Position numbers and translations under genes: made by a program. From the NCBI GenBank assembly GCA_949775045.1, contig OX459106.1:3150727-3214726 (forward strand): DNA of 64,000 bases, written 5' to 3'. Within the stretch, counting starts at the first letter, position 1. Every line of letters begins with the position of its first letter. Of this stretch, positions 22,501 to 33,557 are shown one piece after another. The notes beneath the pieces were generated by a model. That model ran no database searches, was not told the origin of the DNA, and saw only the letters and a program-made list of their open reading frames with translations. The stretch is from Metridium senile (Eukaryota > Cnidaria > Anthozoa > Actiniaria > Metridiidae).

Positions 22501-25500
22501 ACACTATGTTAACACCAACTGATTTTATAGAAGATAATGAACGACAACACATTTTAAATGTTGCTCCAGCTGAGGGCAATAGGCCATTGAGTGTTTTTAG
22601 AGATAAATATTCAGAAGAATTAGCATACCCTGGAATATTTCTTGGTCAAGCACGACCAGAAAATAAACAACGATTAGTTAAGATTAATTATAGTGATCTC
22701 TGTAAGTCAGAATTAAGACGTTCAGATAGACGTGTTGCTATGTGTGTTGAAAACATTTTTTATAAAACAAAGAAATTACAAATGAAAATACTTTTAGGTA
22801 AATCAAATATTGCTATGAGAAAATGTAAAGGCAACAATCGAAATATAAATGCAGGTCAATTGAAGCAACAAGGAGCTGTAGACAAATTAATTCGTCTTGA
22901 TGAAGGTTACAAATTCCTGAATGCATTAAGAGGTTCACCTCCATACTTTCAGAAAGCTAAGAAAGACTTGTTTGCAATGATAAGACAATTAGGTCCTGCT
23001 ACGTTATTTTGTAGTTTCTCATCAGCTGAAACACACTGGATACACTTACTTAGAATACTAGGTCAACTTGTAGACAATAAGCAATATTCTGATGAACATT
23101 TAGAAAATCTGAACTGGGAAGAGAAGTGTCGACTAATACAAAATGATCCTGTGACCTGTGCCAGGCATTTTGACTACCAAGTAAATCAATTTCTGACCAA
23201 CTTTCTTTTGAGTTCTGCTGAACCATTAGGTAAAATATCTGATTGGTTTTACCGTGTAGAATATCAACAAAGAGGATCTCCTCACATTCACATGCTCATA
23301 TGGCTTGATGGTGCACCTAAGTTTAAGGTTGATAGTGATGAACAAGTCACAGCATATATTGATCACATCATCACAGGTCAAAAGCCAGTAGACGACCCAC
23401 AGTTAACTGATTTAGTAAATAGTAGACAAATACACAAACATTCCCACACATGCCGTAAGAATACAAATAGTCAATGTAGATTCAATTACCCACAACCTCC
23501 ATTAAGAAAAACTGTCATACTTTATCCTCTAGATAATGAAACACCTAATAGTGAGATTAAAATGCACAAGGATAATTGGAAAATAATAAAGAAATATCTA
23601 GATGATATGATAGAAGGGGACGATATCTCATTTGATCAGTTACTATTGAAGCTGAATGTTAGTGAGGAAAACTATCTTAATGCTATAAAGTCATCACTGA
23701 ATACACCTACTGTGTTTTTAAAAAGAAACCCAAATGAGTTGCGTGTGAACAATTACAATCCTGCTTGTCTCAAAGCATGGAGAGCTAATATGGATATCCA
23801 ATTTGTACTAGATGTTTATGGCTGTGCTGTATATATAGTTAATTATATATCAAAAGGTCAGAAAGGTATGAGTGAACTTCTAAAACAGGCTTGTGCTGAA
23901 GCCAGAAAAGGAAATTTAAACATTAAACAGCAGGTTAGAGACATTGGCAGTAAATTTGTTAACAATGTTGAAATAAGTGCTCAGGAAGCAGTATATATAG
24001 CATTACAATTGCCTTTCCGAAAAGCATCTAGACAAATCATATTTATAAATACCTCCACTCCTGATGAGAGAGTTGAACTTCTAAAACCAATAGATGATAT
24101 AAAAGAAATGGATGATGATTGTGAAGAAATCTATACTAGTGGATTGATAACAAGATACTGTAAACGTTCACCTAAACTAGAAAACCTAACATTAGCAGAT
24201 TGGGCTGCTTGGTATGATTCCAGTGGGAAACCTTATGTCAAACAAACAGATGAATTGGATTTTGATGGGCTGCCACTAGAATCATTTGTTGATGATAATC
24301 AAAATGATGATGAATATGATTTGCAAATTGACACTAGAAAATCCAAAAGGAGAACTAAAGCTAGAATAATCAGAAGTGTATGGTTTAATAAAGAATCTGA
24401 TCCAGAAAAGCACTATCGAGAATTGTTAATGTTATTTACATCATGGCGTAATGAAGAAATTGACCTCCTTAATGATTTTTCCTCTTATCAAGAGAAATTT
24501 ATGATAGTTCAAAACATGGTGAATGAACAAATGAAGCAATATGCAGTATGTACAGAAGATTTTAATGAAATCCAAATAGAAATGAGTAGACTAGAAGAGA
24601 TGTATGATGATATAGCTCCAAACACTCAAAGCATTGAGCATGAAGATCAGGCTGAAGGTAACCAAGACTTACATCCTGATTTTAATGAAAGCTATAATTT
24701 ATCAGATGATTTGGGAATACCATCAGTTGATATGAATACTGAACATCTCATAATGAATGAATTACCAGATGATGAATACAGACACATGGTACAAACATTG
24801 AATAAAGAACAAAAAGAATTCTTTTATCATGTACTGCATTTGATTAAAACATCAGATGAACCATTCTACTGCTTCCTTAGTGGAGGTGCTGGTGTAGGGA
24901 AATCCCATGTTACTAAAGCCTTATATCAGGCAGCTATTAAATATTACAACACAAGGGTTGGTGTAAACTTTGCTGAAACAAAAGTATTAATGCTAGCACC
25001 AACAGGTAAAGCAGCTTATAATATTAAAGGTAATACTATACATAGCGCTCTAGCAATACCAGCGTGCCAGTCATTAAGACAGTACAAAAAGCTTGATTCT
25101 GGTAGATTAAATACACTCAGGTGTCAAATTGGTGGAGTCAAACTTATCTTTGTTGATGAAATATCTATGGTAGGTAATACCATGTTCAATGTGCAAATCA
25201 ATAATAGACTCAAAGATATTAAAGGCAGTTCACTACCATTTGGTGGTGTTAGCATTATTGCAATAGGTGATTTATTCCAACTGCAACCTGTGATGGATGG
25301 GTATATTTTCAAAGATATGGATAATTTTGAATATGGAATTCTTGCACCAAATTTCTGGCAAGAATTATTCCAAATGTTTGAACTCAAGCAAATAATGAGA
25401 CAAAGAGAAAGTAAACAGTTTGCAGAAATGTTAAATAGATTAAGAGAAGGTAATCAAACTAAAGAGGATATAATAGAATTCAAAAAAAGAATAATCAAAT

Positions 25501-26933
25501 CTAATAACAATAATTATCCAAAACATGATCCTCACTTGTTTATACAGAATGCTAAAGTAAATGAGTTTAACCATATAGCACATAATGCTTTATCAGGTAT
25601 AAAATACTCTATCAAAGCACATGACAGTGTCATAGGAGCTGAGTCACAAGAACTCAGAGACAAAATACTTCAACAAGTACCAAGTGATCCTAGAAAAACT
25701 AAACAGCTATACTCTCTTCTTAAACTGGCAGTAGCAGAAAGAACAGAGATATCTCTTAACACTAGAACTGACGATGGCATGACCAATGGTGCTGGTAATG
25801 TTATCAAACTAATACAAATACATCATCCAGATAAGCCATCAGGTATAATATGGGTGCAGTTTGATCATGCTGATGTTGGTCAGAAAACTAGACATGATAA
25901 TAGACAGTTGTATGTCCAAGGTATTAATCCTTCATGGACACCAATCAAACCTGTTACTACACAGTTTGCTGTAGGTAGAAATAGAACAGTTCAAGTTGTA
26001 AGAAAACAATTTCCACTGAGACCAGCTGCTGCTAAAACTATTCACAGATCACAAGGTGATACAGAAAATACAATTGTAACTAATTTTGACACTAGAAGAG
26101 CAATACCCCACATACATTATGTTGGACTTAGCAGAGTTACAACTATAGAAGGGCTTTATATCACTGACTTTTGTGAAAACAAAATAGCTGTTTCTCCTGA
26201 TGTTAAGAAAGAGATGGAAAGACTTAGGACTGAAGGACAACTGAGACTAAGCATAACTCCTATTTATAATGCCGATGCAATTAATTTCAAATTATGCGCT
26301 CTTAACACCAGGTCTTTGCATAAACACATTGATGATATTCGCAATGATTGTAATTTTTTTGCCACAGACATCAGCCTCTTCTTTGAAACAAGATTTAGTA
26401 CAACTGACAATGATTCTATGTATACAATGCCTCAATATAATTTATTCAGAAATGATGGAACATCCACGACAAATACAAGACCATATGGTGGTACTGCTGT
26501 CTATACTAAGCTAGATTACTATCCTGGATATCCACAAATACATAATACTGGCAATATTGGGATTACAATAACAAGATTTATGATTGTTCCCCATATTACT
26601 ATTATAGGTATTTACAAGCCTCCTAGAATACTTGGTAGTCAATTATGTGCAGCTTTAAGACAAGAAATAGAACTATTGTCATCTCAATATGCAATATTTA
26701 TTGGTGACTTTAATTACAATTGGTTTGATAAAAGTCAAATCTCTCCATTATACAATTTGTTCATAAAAGACAATAATTACACACAATTAGTGTCAACGTA
26801 CACAACAGATAACAAGACTTGTATTGATCACATATATACTAATATTCCTGAGTCCTTCATTTCATTCAATGTCTTGGAGACATATTTTTCAGACCACAAA
26901 GCAATCTATGCTTTAATCAACTGCTTTTCATAG
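19515..26933 (+). CDS. Helentron (Helitron2) Rep-helicase-endonuclease protein
   Basis: An uninterrupted 2472-residue frame. Domains in order: tandem-repeat N-terminus; 2A-like GDVELNSGP (residues 385-393); OTU cysteine-protease-like domain (D433, C434 in GGGGDCFF; H543 in MHYVS); five 20-residue basic repeats (about 626-735); a Cys-rich Helitron N-terminal region; HUH Rep with H1257 and H1259 (SPHIHMLIW) and Tyr pair Y1440/Y1444 (YIVNYISKG); Pif1-type helicase with Walker A GGAGVGKS (1790-1797) and Walker B D1881/E1882; and a C-terminal endonuclease/exonuclease/phosphatase domain (N2264, E2291, D2398 and N2400 in GDFN, D2460/H2461 in SDH). All catalytic residues that I can align are present. 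The OTU plus endonuclease combination is characteristic of Helentrons, rolling-circle DNA transposons. The first 60 residues are uncertain: ATTCG|GTAAGT near 19548 is a good donor and a later ATG may be used. Element ends were not found. Confidence 0.93.
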   Translation: MIACASFAYSVSTILFERELLLVIYHRFYSYLFLVMMNNFLSIFEVLGRSLWYYFKIYPQSMTNINNEREPQQLCSVMQTTKKQTKYQQRIKIYQKQTKKQLIKPHCGSFEPLIKRIYELNDPYYGNIEQRIKFYQKQTKKQLIKPHCGSFEPLIKRIYELNDPYYGNIEPRKWIFEPRKWIFEPRKWIFEPRKWIFEPSVLIYKLIPVLHGTRICYNSNASLISQNNMKAVIDKDQNSLKTNLNTFNTNEGEDLLIYRFTVRNVNSKHVKSYPRDREPSRISVQKLLRILRKRKLRQKFKRSIRLSTPSSSQLYHLVIDYKLCNSKFYHRQISYFEQNYRCELSKPKLRDFKKPLKKKNVLCVAERNLFASLYNISARNIVLSGDVELNSGPRFTCRLTGEELISFNDPNFVFKYRLLRYNLRPLDVGGGGDCFFKSVSHQLYGDPSHHFQIRNAAVKYLKENPERFIESNVEISWLHYVTNMLFEGTWADHIVIQAVADAMSLKIHIIESDENFAHTTLVEPANGIENTTSIFIGHIGEMHYVSTSSVLCSLKDSENSNCPETNIGNNKSVENPLKRKCVDETEINRAKYTCNNSTENTCDDKAYIDKKQVNSESNKTLKEKERKAAYMRQYRAKNNCPQQKAKVNEYKKQYRAKNATSDKMAKVNEYNKQYRAKNTSPDKKAKVNEYNKQYRSKNTSPDKKAKVNEYNKQYRAKKACLEQKAKVNEYIRNYRAIKTPIDISISKFHDLVNNGPLYICTCCDQLWYKHSVVDSRNLRLSNPEIIKYFCDKKSVDDKEWVCRTCHRHLKKNKVPPCAVANGMKFPEKPDFFDLNELECRLLAPRIVFLKLMQAPRGRQLKIHGNVVNVPDDVTHTVSMLPRLQSQTGTIKINLKRKLQYKSSSLSLNVRPHKIVEAVNWFINNSILYKDEGIVFDVDWINKHNLEMAQIESDEQITPTINSKTNNENNTNDGSENTTHDDDLSEDEAEVPAGITDTMLTPTDFIEDNERQHILNVAPAEGNRPLSVFRDKYSEELAYPGIFLGQARPENKQRLVKINYSDLCKSELRRSDRRVAMCVENIFYKTKKLQMKILLGKSNIAMRKCKGNNRNINAGQLKQQGAVDKLIRLDEGYKFLNALRGSPPYFQKAKKDLFAMIRQLGPATLFCSFSSAETHWIHLLRILGQLVDNKQYSDEHLENLNWEEKCRLIQNDPVTCARHFDYQVNQFLTNFLLSSAEPLGKISDWFYRVEYQQRGSPHIHMLIWLDGAPKFKVDSDEQVTAYIDHIITGQKPVDDPQLTDLVNSRQIHKHSHTCRKNTNSQCRFNYPQPPLRKTVILYPLDNETPNSEIKMHKDNWKIIKKYLDDMIEGDDISFDQLLLKLNVSEENYLNAIKSSLNTPTVFLKRNPNELRVNNYNPACLKAWRANMDIQFVLDVYGCAVYIVNYISKGQKGMSELLKQACAEARKGNLNIKQQVRDIGSKFVNNVEISAQEAVYIALQLPFRKASRQIIFINTSTPDERVELLKPIDDIKEMDDDCEEIYTSGLITRYCKRSPKLENLTLADWAAWYDSSGKPYVKQTDELDFDGLPLESFVDDNQNDDEYDLQIDTRKSKRRTKARIIRSVWFNKESDPEKHYRELLMLFTSWRNEEIDLLNDFSSYQEKFMIVQNMVNEQMKQYAVCTEDFNEIQIEMSRLEEMYDDIAPNTQSIEHEDQAEGNQDLHPDFNESYNLSDDLGIPSVDMNTEHLIMNELPDDEYRHMVQTLNKEQKEFFYHVLHLIKTSDEPFYCFLSGGAGVGKSHVTKALYQAAIKYYNTRVGVNFAETKVLMLAPTGKAAYNIKGNTIHSALAIPACQSLRQYKKLDSGRLNTLRCQIGGVKLIFVDEISMVGNTMFNVQINNRLKDIKGSSLPFGGVSIIAIGDLFQLQPVMDGYIFKDMDNFEYGILAPNFWQELFQMFELKQIMRQRESKQFAEMLNRLREGNQTKEDIIEFKKRIIKSNNNNYPKHDPHLFIQNAKVNEFNHIAHNALSGIKYSIKAHDSVIGAESQELRDKILQQVPSDPRKTKQLYSLLKLAVAERTEISLNTRTDDGMTNGAGNVIKLIQIHHPDKPSGIIWVQFDHADVGQKTRHDNRQLYVQGINPSWTPIKPVTTQFAVGRNRTVQVVRKQFPLRPAAAKTIHRSQGDTENTIVTNFDTRRAIPHIHYVGLSRVTTIEGLYITDFCENKIAVSPDVKKEMERLRTEGQLRLSITPIYNADAINFKLCALNTRSLHKHIDDIRNDCNFFATDISLFFETRFSTTDNDSMYTMPQYNLFRNDGTSTTNTRPYGGTAVYTKLDYYPGYPQIHNTGNIGITITRFMIVPHITIIGIYKPPRILGSQLCAALRQEIELLSSQYAIFIGDFNYNWFDKSQISPLYNLFIKDNNYTQLVSTYTTDNKTCIDHIYTNIPESFISFNVLETYFSDHKAIYALINCFS
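19779..20105 (+). repeat. In-frame tandem repeats in the Helentron N-terminus
   Basis: Two copies of a 123-bp unit (41 residues, QKQTKKQLIKPHCGSFEPL core; 19779-19901 and 19902 to about 20021) followed by four copies of a 21-bp unit encoding EPRKWIF (20022-20105). Both periods are multiples of three, so the frame is kept. Confidence 0.9.
21391..21725 (+). repeat. Five 60-bp repeats encoding basic 20-mers
   Basis: Exact 60-nt periodicity encoding variants of KAKVNEYNKQYRAKN. Spaced Tyr, Lys and Arg suggest a helical nucleic-acid-binding array, which is inference. It lies between the OTU and Rep domains of the Helentron protein. Confidence 0.9.
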
Positions 26934-28678
26934 ACAAAGCAAAAAAGTTGATTTCAGTTAAAATCATTAAAAAAGGAAAGAAAAGATTTAACATAAAAAT
27001 AACATCCATCACTGCTTTTAATTTCAAGTCATATCATAAACAATAGAATTAGACGAAGTGCTATACTAATTTTTGCTTGAATCAACTCCTTTTGATGGAC
27101 ATAGCCAATTATAATTTATATAAATTAGATTCACATAAATATAATACTCTGCCTTCCTTATTTTCTTCCACATTAAAAGCTACATGTAAGTAATATATGC
27201 ATTTAAAAAGATGCAATGCAGCTAGTCTCTTATTGTATAACATTATACTAGGTATTACTATATGTGCCACAAATACCTTTTTGAAATGACCACCAATATA
27301 ATATCAATACCATCACAAACCAAAAATATTAATACTTACATGAAAATACATCTATAACAAATGTTTTTGATATATTTTTTTTAGTAAAAATAATGTGATG
27401 ACTGATACAGCTAGAGCACCAGCTAAATAACTTTACAGCAAGCAGTAAAGCAAAGTCAAACTAGATCCTCTTCAAAATTTGAAATGGACAAGAAGAATAA
27501 AGACAAGTTAACAACAAAAGCATCAGCATGAGGTAATTATACAATTTACAATTTAATCAAATGCTGTTTTAATAACTCTTATGTTTACATATGTGACTGA
27601 ACTATATTTTCTACTAAATGCATTTTTTTAAAGAATTAACTGCATGCCATTTATCCATGAAATAAAACTTGAAATGTATTACTTAATTGTACTATAATTT
27701 TGTACAAACAAAAAAACATAAAAAAACATACTTTGATGCCTTTCTGTTTATTTGTATGACTTCACGCCTGAGCAAAATCTTAACTAGTTGATAACTAAAG
27801 AGTGCATAATAAAATACTATTAAATGCTTCATAGTTAGGAATTATTTCACTGATATATGTCATGCACTCTATTTCCACTTTATTTATAAACCAATAAATT
27901 AATATTACTTAATATATACCCTGATGTTATTCTGTAAATAATGTTTTTCATGACATTTTCTTTTATAGAATCCAATTATATAATGACTCAACAGTCAGAT
28001 GTCCAAGTAAAGAAGATTACAAAGTAGTTTACAGAACAGCATTAAACTGTTCAAACTTTTAAGTGGACATGCAGATCTTAAATACAGATTAGAAACAGAA
28101 TTGTGATTTAACAGAGGAAGAACAATTACAACAATGTATCAAAGATAATGTACATGCCACTTAAACTTATCAAGTTGTAGATTAAAAAGTCAATATTCAA
28201 CATGGAGAACATGCTAAATAAAACATCACTCATATCGAAAGTTGAAAAGTCTCCCGCTTCCACCCAGTTGTGCCATCATAATAATGCAAAGTATTGCACA
28301 CTTTCAGTTTTTGTACTCATACTATTACAAGAGATACTTAACTATACATATCATCTATTATTTTGCAATATCAAAATCTGATAAAAAAACTCACTTATGT
28401 CACCTTAAAGCAAATTAAAAGCAACATTTCTTTCAGCTCTTTGAGAACATTTTATTGTCAATTCTTCTATATTAACTTACTTATTAAAATCATTCGTCAA
28501 TCACAAATTTTACAAACTCCTCAATACAATATATACTTACGCTTAAAATATATTGCACAGAAAAGTTATCCAGCAAAATTTTCTAACTTTTACGACTTAT
28601 TGCTGAAACATTCGCATAACTTGTCAGCGCTATTCCTGTTAAGTCAACCATTCAAACGCTATAATACTGGACCGCCCG
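26934..28678. other. No recognised gene
   Basis: AT-rich sequence following the Helentron stop, with only short open frames that lack motifs. It may hold the 3' non-coding end of the Helentron, but I could not identify a terminal hairpin. Confidence 0.4.
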
Positions 28679-29259
28679 CTATTTTATAAACAGACACGGA
28701 GAAAGCCATGGAAACGGGGAAAAAAGCATAACAAAACGCGGGCTTCCTGTCCCTGCTGCACACTGCACTGAATCGATAAAAGTTCTGTTGTTTTTCGTTC
28801 CCAATTTCTCAGCCAATAGTGATTGACTTTGCTTCTTCGGCCGCCTTTCGGGTATTTTACGACTTAAAACGAATTGCCACCGATCTTGCCTCATGGTGAC
28901 CCGGGTGAAAAACGCACGGCGCATGCGTAAGGAAAACAAAAGAGTAACTGAAGATTTTACGAAGGGTTTCGTGTTTTCTTGTGGTTATATATTAAGCGAA
29001 TTTCTCTTGTATTATTTGACAAGGGAAAGAAAACAACTAATGTAATGTGTTAGGGAAATATAAGCACTAACTTTCCACGAACTTTCTTAACTTTTAAGAT
29101 TTACCAAACGCCGGTAAATCTCCAATGGTTTTATTGTAAACACGACCGTCTTCCGAGCGTGCGCAGTGCGTTTTTCACCCGTGTCCCTCATGGCATAAAA
29201 CAATCTTTTCCAGCATTACCCCGCACTTCTACTAGATGCTCGAGAGTGAATGTTGAAGG
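28679..29259. promoter_or_regulatory. CpG-rich divergent promoter-like region
   Basis: Two related blocks face each other: GGGTGAAAAACGCA with GCGCATGCG at about 28902-28926, and the inverted counterpart GTGCGCAGTGCGTTTTTCACCC at about 29158-29180. GCGCATGCGT resembles an NRF-1 site. A plausible non-coding first exon ends at 29259 with GTTGAAG|GTAAGT, and the matching acceptor CGTTTTCAG lies just before the RPA-like start codon at 30310. This suggests the region drives that gene on the plus strand. Confidence 0.5.
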
Positions 29260-30304
29260 TAAGTTTACGCTGTTGTTTTTAGATTTTAAATGTAAATCCA
29301 TACATTTATTTATTCCTTCATTGGTTGGTATAATGAAAACTATTGTTATTTTTTAAAACAAATACCTCCAACACAATAGGCTTAGGTAACTTATTCACCA
29401 CGATATCCATTGAAGGTCATCCAACTTTAATGTAAAACATATTCAAAACCTTAATTAATGCTAAAATATTCTTATTTCAAAATATATTAGATATAAAGCT
29501 TATACCTTAACTTTAACTCAATTCTATATTGACAGAATAAGAAATGAAATTTCCGCAATCAATTCACTGCACTGCCTCGTCGTGCCTTTTACATACATAG
29601 GCAGGCTTAGCTTCTCTATTTACTTAATACTAGCTTTTTTATTTCATGACAACTGCCTTTTTCAGTAAGCTTAACATGTTTTTAACAATACTCAAATATC
29701 TTCCAAGTACTTTTACTCAAAAACTTGTTCAAACCAGTTTTCACATACATTCCTTCGCAACCACCTGTACCTTTCACCACATAGAAACTAGACGCTCTAT
29801 GAGGTGAGCGTGAAGTCGTTCCTAAAGCATCATGGGGACTATACGCAACATGACAGATAGATACATACATACATACATACATACATACATAGATTGACTA
29901 AAAGATAATACCAAGTTGATTGCCAAAATGCAATTATGCTTTCAAACAATCAGTCAAAATAAAATGTGCCATTTATCACAGGCAAAATCTAATAACATGG
30001 AATTTCCCCATTTCTTCTGATCAATAACACTTGTTAAAAAATTTGTTAAAAAAAAGTCATTGATCAACTCCTAGCTTGCATAAACAAATTAATTTTTATA
30101 TTTTTGTACGAATTGCTAAGTTTATTCTGTAGAAACTATATACTTAAAAATGCAAAGGCTTACTATTGCTCGCTTTGTTTAGGGAGTATTGGTACACTGT
30201 TCAATAAAAACAAAACTGCTTTGAAGAATTGTTCTGTCAATTTGATATTTTTCAGCATAGACTTAAATTTTGTACTCATTCATATTTCTATTAAACGTTT
30301 TCAG
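29260..30304 (+). other. Probable 5'-UTR intron of the RPA-like gene
   Basis: Bounded by GTAAGT at 29260 and TTTTCAG at 30304. It contains an (ATAC)n microsatellite at about 29863-29890 and no supported coding sequence. Confidence 0.45.
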
Positions 30305-30309
30305 ACACT

Positions 30310-31347
30310 ATGGAGACTGATCCCAAAGAAATTGCTAATCTGATGGCATCCTTAGAAGATGAAGTAGCCATTGGTTATGTTCATAATGTTTCTCCCATCA
30401 AAACCGGTAACTTTTTTGAGTGCCAGCTACAGACACAAGCTAAAGTTCTACGAACTGTATGCTTTTCACCCCAAAAAAGGAAACAAATGCTCGACTACTC
30501 CAAAGATGATGTGCCCTTGAAAATTAAAAAGTTCTGAATAGAAACAAAATACAATAGTGAAGACTTGGTAATAGATGATAAAACTGTACTTCAAAAATAT
30601 GATGATATCAGTTTTGCTAAAGAATCTCTTCCTGATACTACCAAAGTGCAGACAATTGCATCATTAAAATCCCTTTGTATTGGCCAATTAGTCACTGTAA
30701 AAGGAAAAGTCTTCTCTACTAAAGAGCCACAAATGATCAAAGCCAACTTAAACATGATGGAAGTACATATTATAGATAATACAGATCAAGTAAAGTTAAT
30801 CTTATGGCAAGATTATGTAGGTACAGTGGAGCTTAATAATACCTACATCTTTCGAAATGTAAGAATAAAAGAAGACACATACAGCAAACAAATCTACATC
30901 AACACTGCAAATAATGAATTGACCACCATTCAAACGTGTGAAGAATTCACTGAATCCTTAGTTATTCCAAAAGAATATGGGACACAACAAACTGTAGAAG
31001 CAGAGATAATTGGCGTAGAGAAAACCATCTCCTATCTTTCATGCATCAAATGTGCAAAAAAAGTAAATGATAACCCAACAGGTGTGATAACATGCACAAA
31101 CTGCAACATCAAGCAAAAAGCAAAGGTATGCAAGAAGCTTTGGATGGCCACTGTTGTTGTTTCTAATGATGATGGAAAAATCACTTTAACAATGTTTGAT
31201 AAAGTCATGAAAGACATAAAGCAAACCAAGTCGCAAGAAGACCTGACTGTTCAAGACATGGAAGATCTATTGTTTGCACTTCCCAAATGTACCTTCACAT
31301 TTGATAAGAAGCAAAACAGAGTATCCAATATTCTAGTTCTCTCTTAA
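30310..31347 (+). pseudogene. RPA70-like OB-fold protein with one in-frame stop
   Basis: 346 codons in a single frame broken only by TGA at 30535-30537 (VPLKIKKF, stop, IETKYNSEDL). The protein resembles replication protein A large-subunit-like proteins amplified in cnidarians. An OB fold (GQLVTVKGKVFSTKEP to VKLILWQDYVG) is followed by a second OB region with a zinc ribbon (CIKCAKK, then CTNCN; C-x2-C-x13-C-x2-C). Expected role: single-strand DNA binding. RPA-like genes are known cargo or partners of some Helitrons, but 3.4 kb and a separate promoter lie between this gene and the Helentron, so membership is not shown. It could be a recent pseudogene or a nonsense allele. Confidence 0.7.
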
Positions 31348-33242
31348 AAAATTCATTTATAATAATTCATGACCATTTTGTCCTATCCGATAATCCTCTC
31401 TACTCACAAGGAACGCATTGTTTATCACAAAATCTATGTTTGAAATTCCGAAGGATTTTAATGCAGCCCAAGGGAATGATGCAATGAAGCAATGATGCAA
31501 TGATTAATAAACGATAATGAAATGCATACAAAGCATTACATAATGACACATGTGTCATTATATAGTGCTTCATCTACATAATTCAGATATTACCTTTTCA
31601 CTCATATCTACTGACAAGTAAACATCGGGCTTAGAAATAATTTCCTTTTACATTTTTGGCGAAAAAAAAATCTTTGACTGCCAATGCCACGATTCGACCT
31701 GATGAAAAGTTTGCTAAAAAATGTCAAGTTGGGTGCATTCCTCTATGATTACTGTAGATCAATTCCTAAATGCAAACAATCTTCTGTTTTCTTTTGTTTC
31801 ATCGATATTGGACAAAATGGTCATGAATTATTAATGAGTTTCATAACTCATTCAAAAAGCTCACAGCATATGTTTTATACCTGAAAAAACACTATGTTTA
31901 TTTTTTTAAGTACGTTCATAAACTTCAGCATTACCAGATATCAGGGACAAAATGGTGGATAATCTCATAAGTATTCATACATTTCTGACTTTTAAAATGA
32001 CCAACCAATAGAGAGATTTGTATGCCCAGGCCTGTCTAAAAGTTGGATAGAATTAAATCTGTTTATCATTTCATTCGTCTAGTGTTTTACAAACACAGAG
32101 TTTTCCTTCAGTAACATTATTGGAGTGAATAAAAGTCCAAAATAATCTGTTTTCCTCAGTCAAAATATATCTATAATAATATATCTTCTAATATAAATAA
32201 TTGTCCACAATAAAAATGTTCTACAGAAAAATTATTAATTTATTTTTAATATATACAATTTTATACTGCATATATTTAAATCTTTATCCCACAAACATTT
32301 AACACTTTATCCCTGATTTCTCCATTTTTCCCCTCATTTCTGGTAATGATCTACATAAATTTTCATCCTTTAAAAAGTTTCCGTTGGTGTTATATACTGT
32401 TGTGTTCAACTTTCCATAAATGGATATTGTTCTTGTTTGTACATTAATAAGATGAAATAAAATATTTTCAACAAAATTATCTACTTCATAAATTGTTAAT
32501 TCCTTAGTAAACTAGACCGTGGGCTCCAGGGTTAACTGGGCTACCATCTTATGGCAGTTGTTTCTATGTACCAGGATTCCTGTGTAAAGAAGGGTTTGAT
32601 AACTCTCAAAAACATTATTGTTCTTGAGAAATAAACGTCACAATTATAAGATGGGCAGTTTGTGTGATTTTTGAACTTGTTTAAAAACCTGCGCAACATT
32701 TCAGTTTATATGTACCGGGATTCCTGTGTCACTAAGTGTTCATTTCACCCCTCCCCTCCCCCAAAAGCGCAGCTATCAGCATCCGAGAGGTTTGAAAACT
32801 GGATTCAACAACAGTTTTATGAAACTGTTCTTGAAAATTAAACGTGGCAATAAGAAAGATAGATAGTTATTAATGCAATTTCTGTATTTTTGAGACAATT
32901 TGCGCTGTTGAATCCTTTTTACACAGGACGTTTTTAATAATATCTAAATTGCCTACACCATTAAAAACAAATCAACAAAACTTTCTGTGAAGTCATTCTG
33001 TAGTACTCTATTTTCTATAACGCTTTACACAGTATTGAGAGTAACCACATGCGCTCTTTGAGCGCCTTTAATTTTAATTTGTGGTTGCGTCTCATTATTT
33101 TCTTGCAAAGCTCTCTTATTTTTTGTTACTCCTTATTATTTTTTGGATGTTTCGATCTACGTTGCCACTTAGGTTGCCACTTAAAAGACAACATCAAAAT
33201 TGTTTAATGGAGTGTTTTTGATTACACTTCTTTACTAGGGGG
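31348..33242. other. Repeat-rich intergenic region
   Basis: No gene recognised. At 31655-31690 there is a short match to the SINE-like sequence at 49.7 kb (CTTTGACTGCCAATGCCACG). Two diverged copies of a unit of about 145 bp starting TGTACCAGGATTCCTGTGT lie at about 32565 and 32708. Confidence 0.45.
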
Positions 33243-33557
33243 TTAAAGTGCACCTAATGTCTGTCTTGTTACTATTTTTAAATAAAAGTTGGGATATTTC
33301 TAAGCATTTTTGCGAAGAAAAAATTCGATTCGAGTAAATTGCTGATTTTTAATTCAAAATAATTGTCCCACGACCGAGCTATGACTATGGGAGCCTGGGG
33401 TCGAATTGTGACGTAAATGTAGGCACGGCGTTGTTTACGAAGCAAGAAAGACACTGTTTTCACAATGATTTCACGTTGCAAGTTTTCGCTTTTAAAAGAT
33501 TATTTTATTTACTGGAGGTACTGAAAGTCTAAGATAAGATCCTTAATTTAATCCAAG

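Noticed and set aside
28363..28939. Open frames of 86-108 codons flanking the CpG-rich region
   Set aside because: No domain, and similar peptides on both strands (RRAFFTRV / RSAFFTRV) arise from the inverted promoter blocks.
7645..30537. TGA codons read as selenocysteine
   Set aside because: No selenoprotein family resemblance and no SECIS-like structure noticed; CpG decay in repeated genes is simpler.
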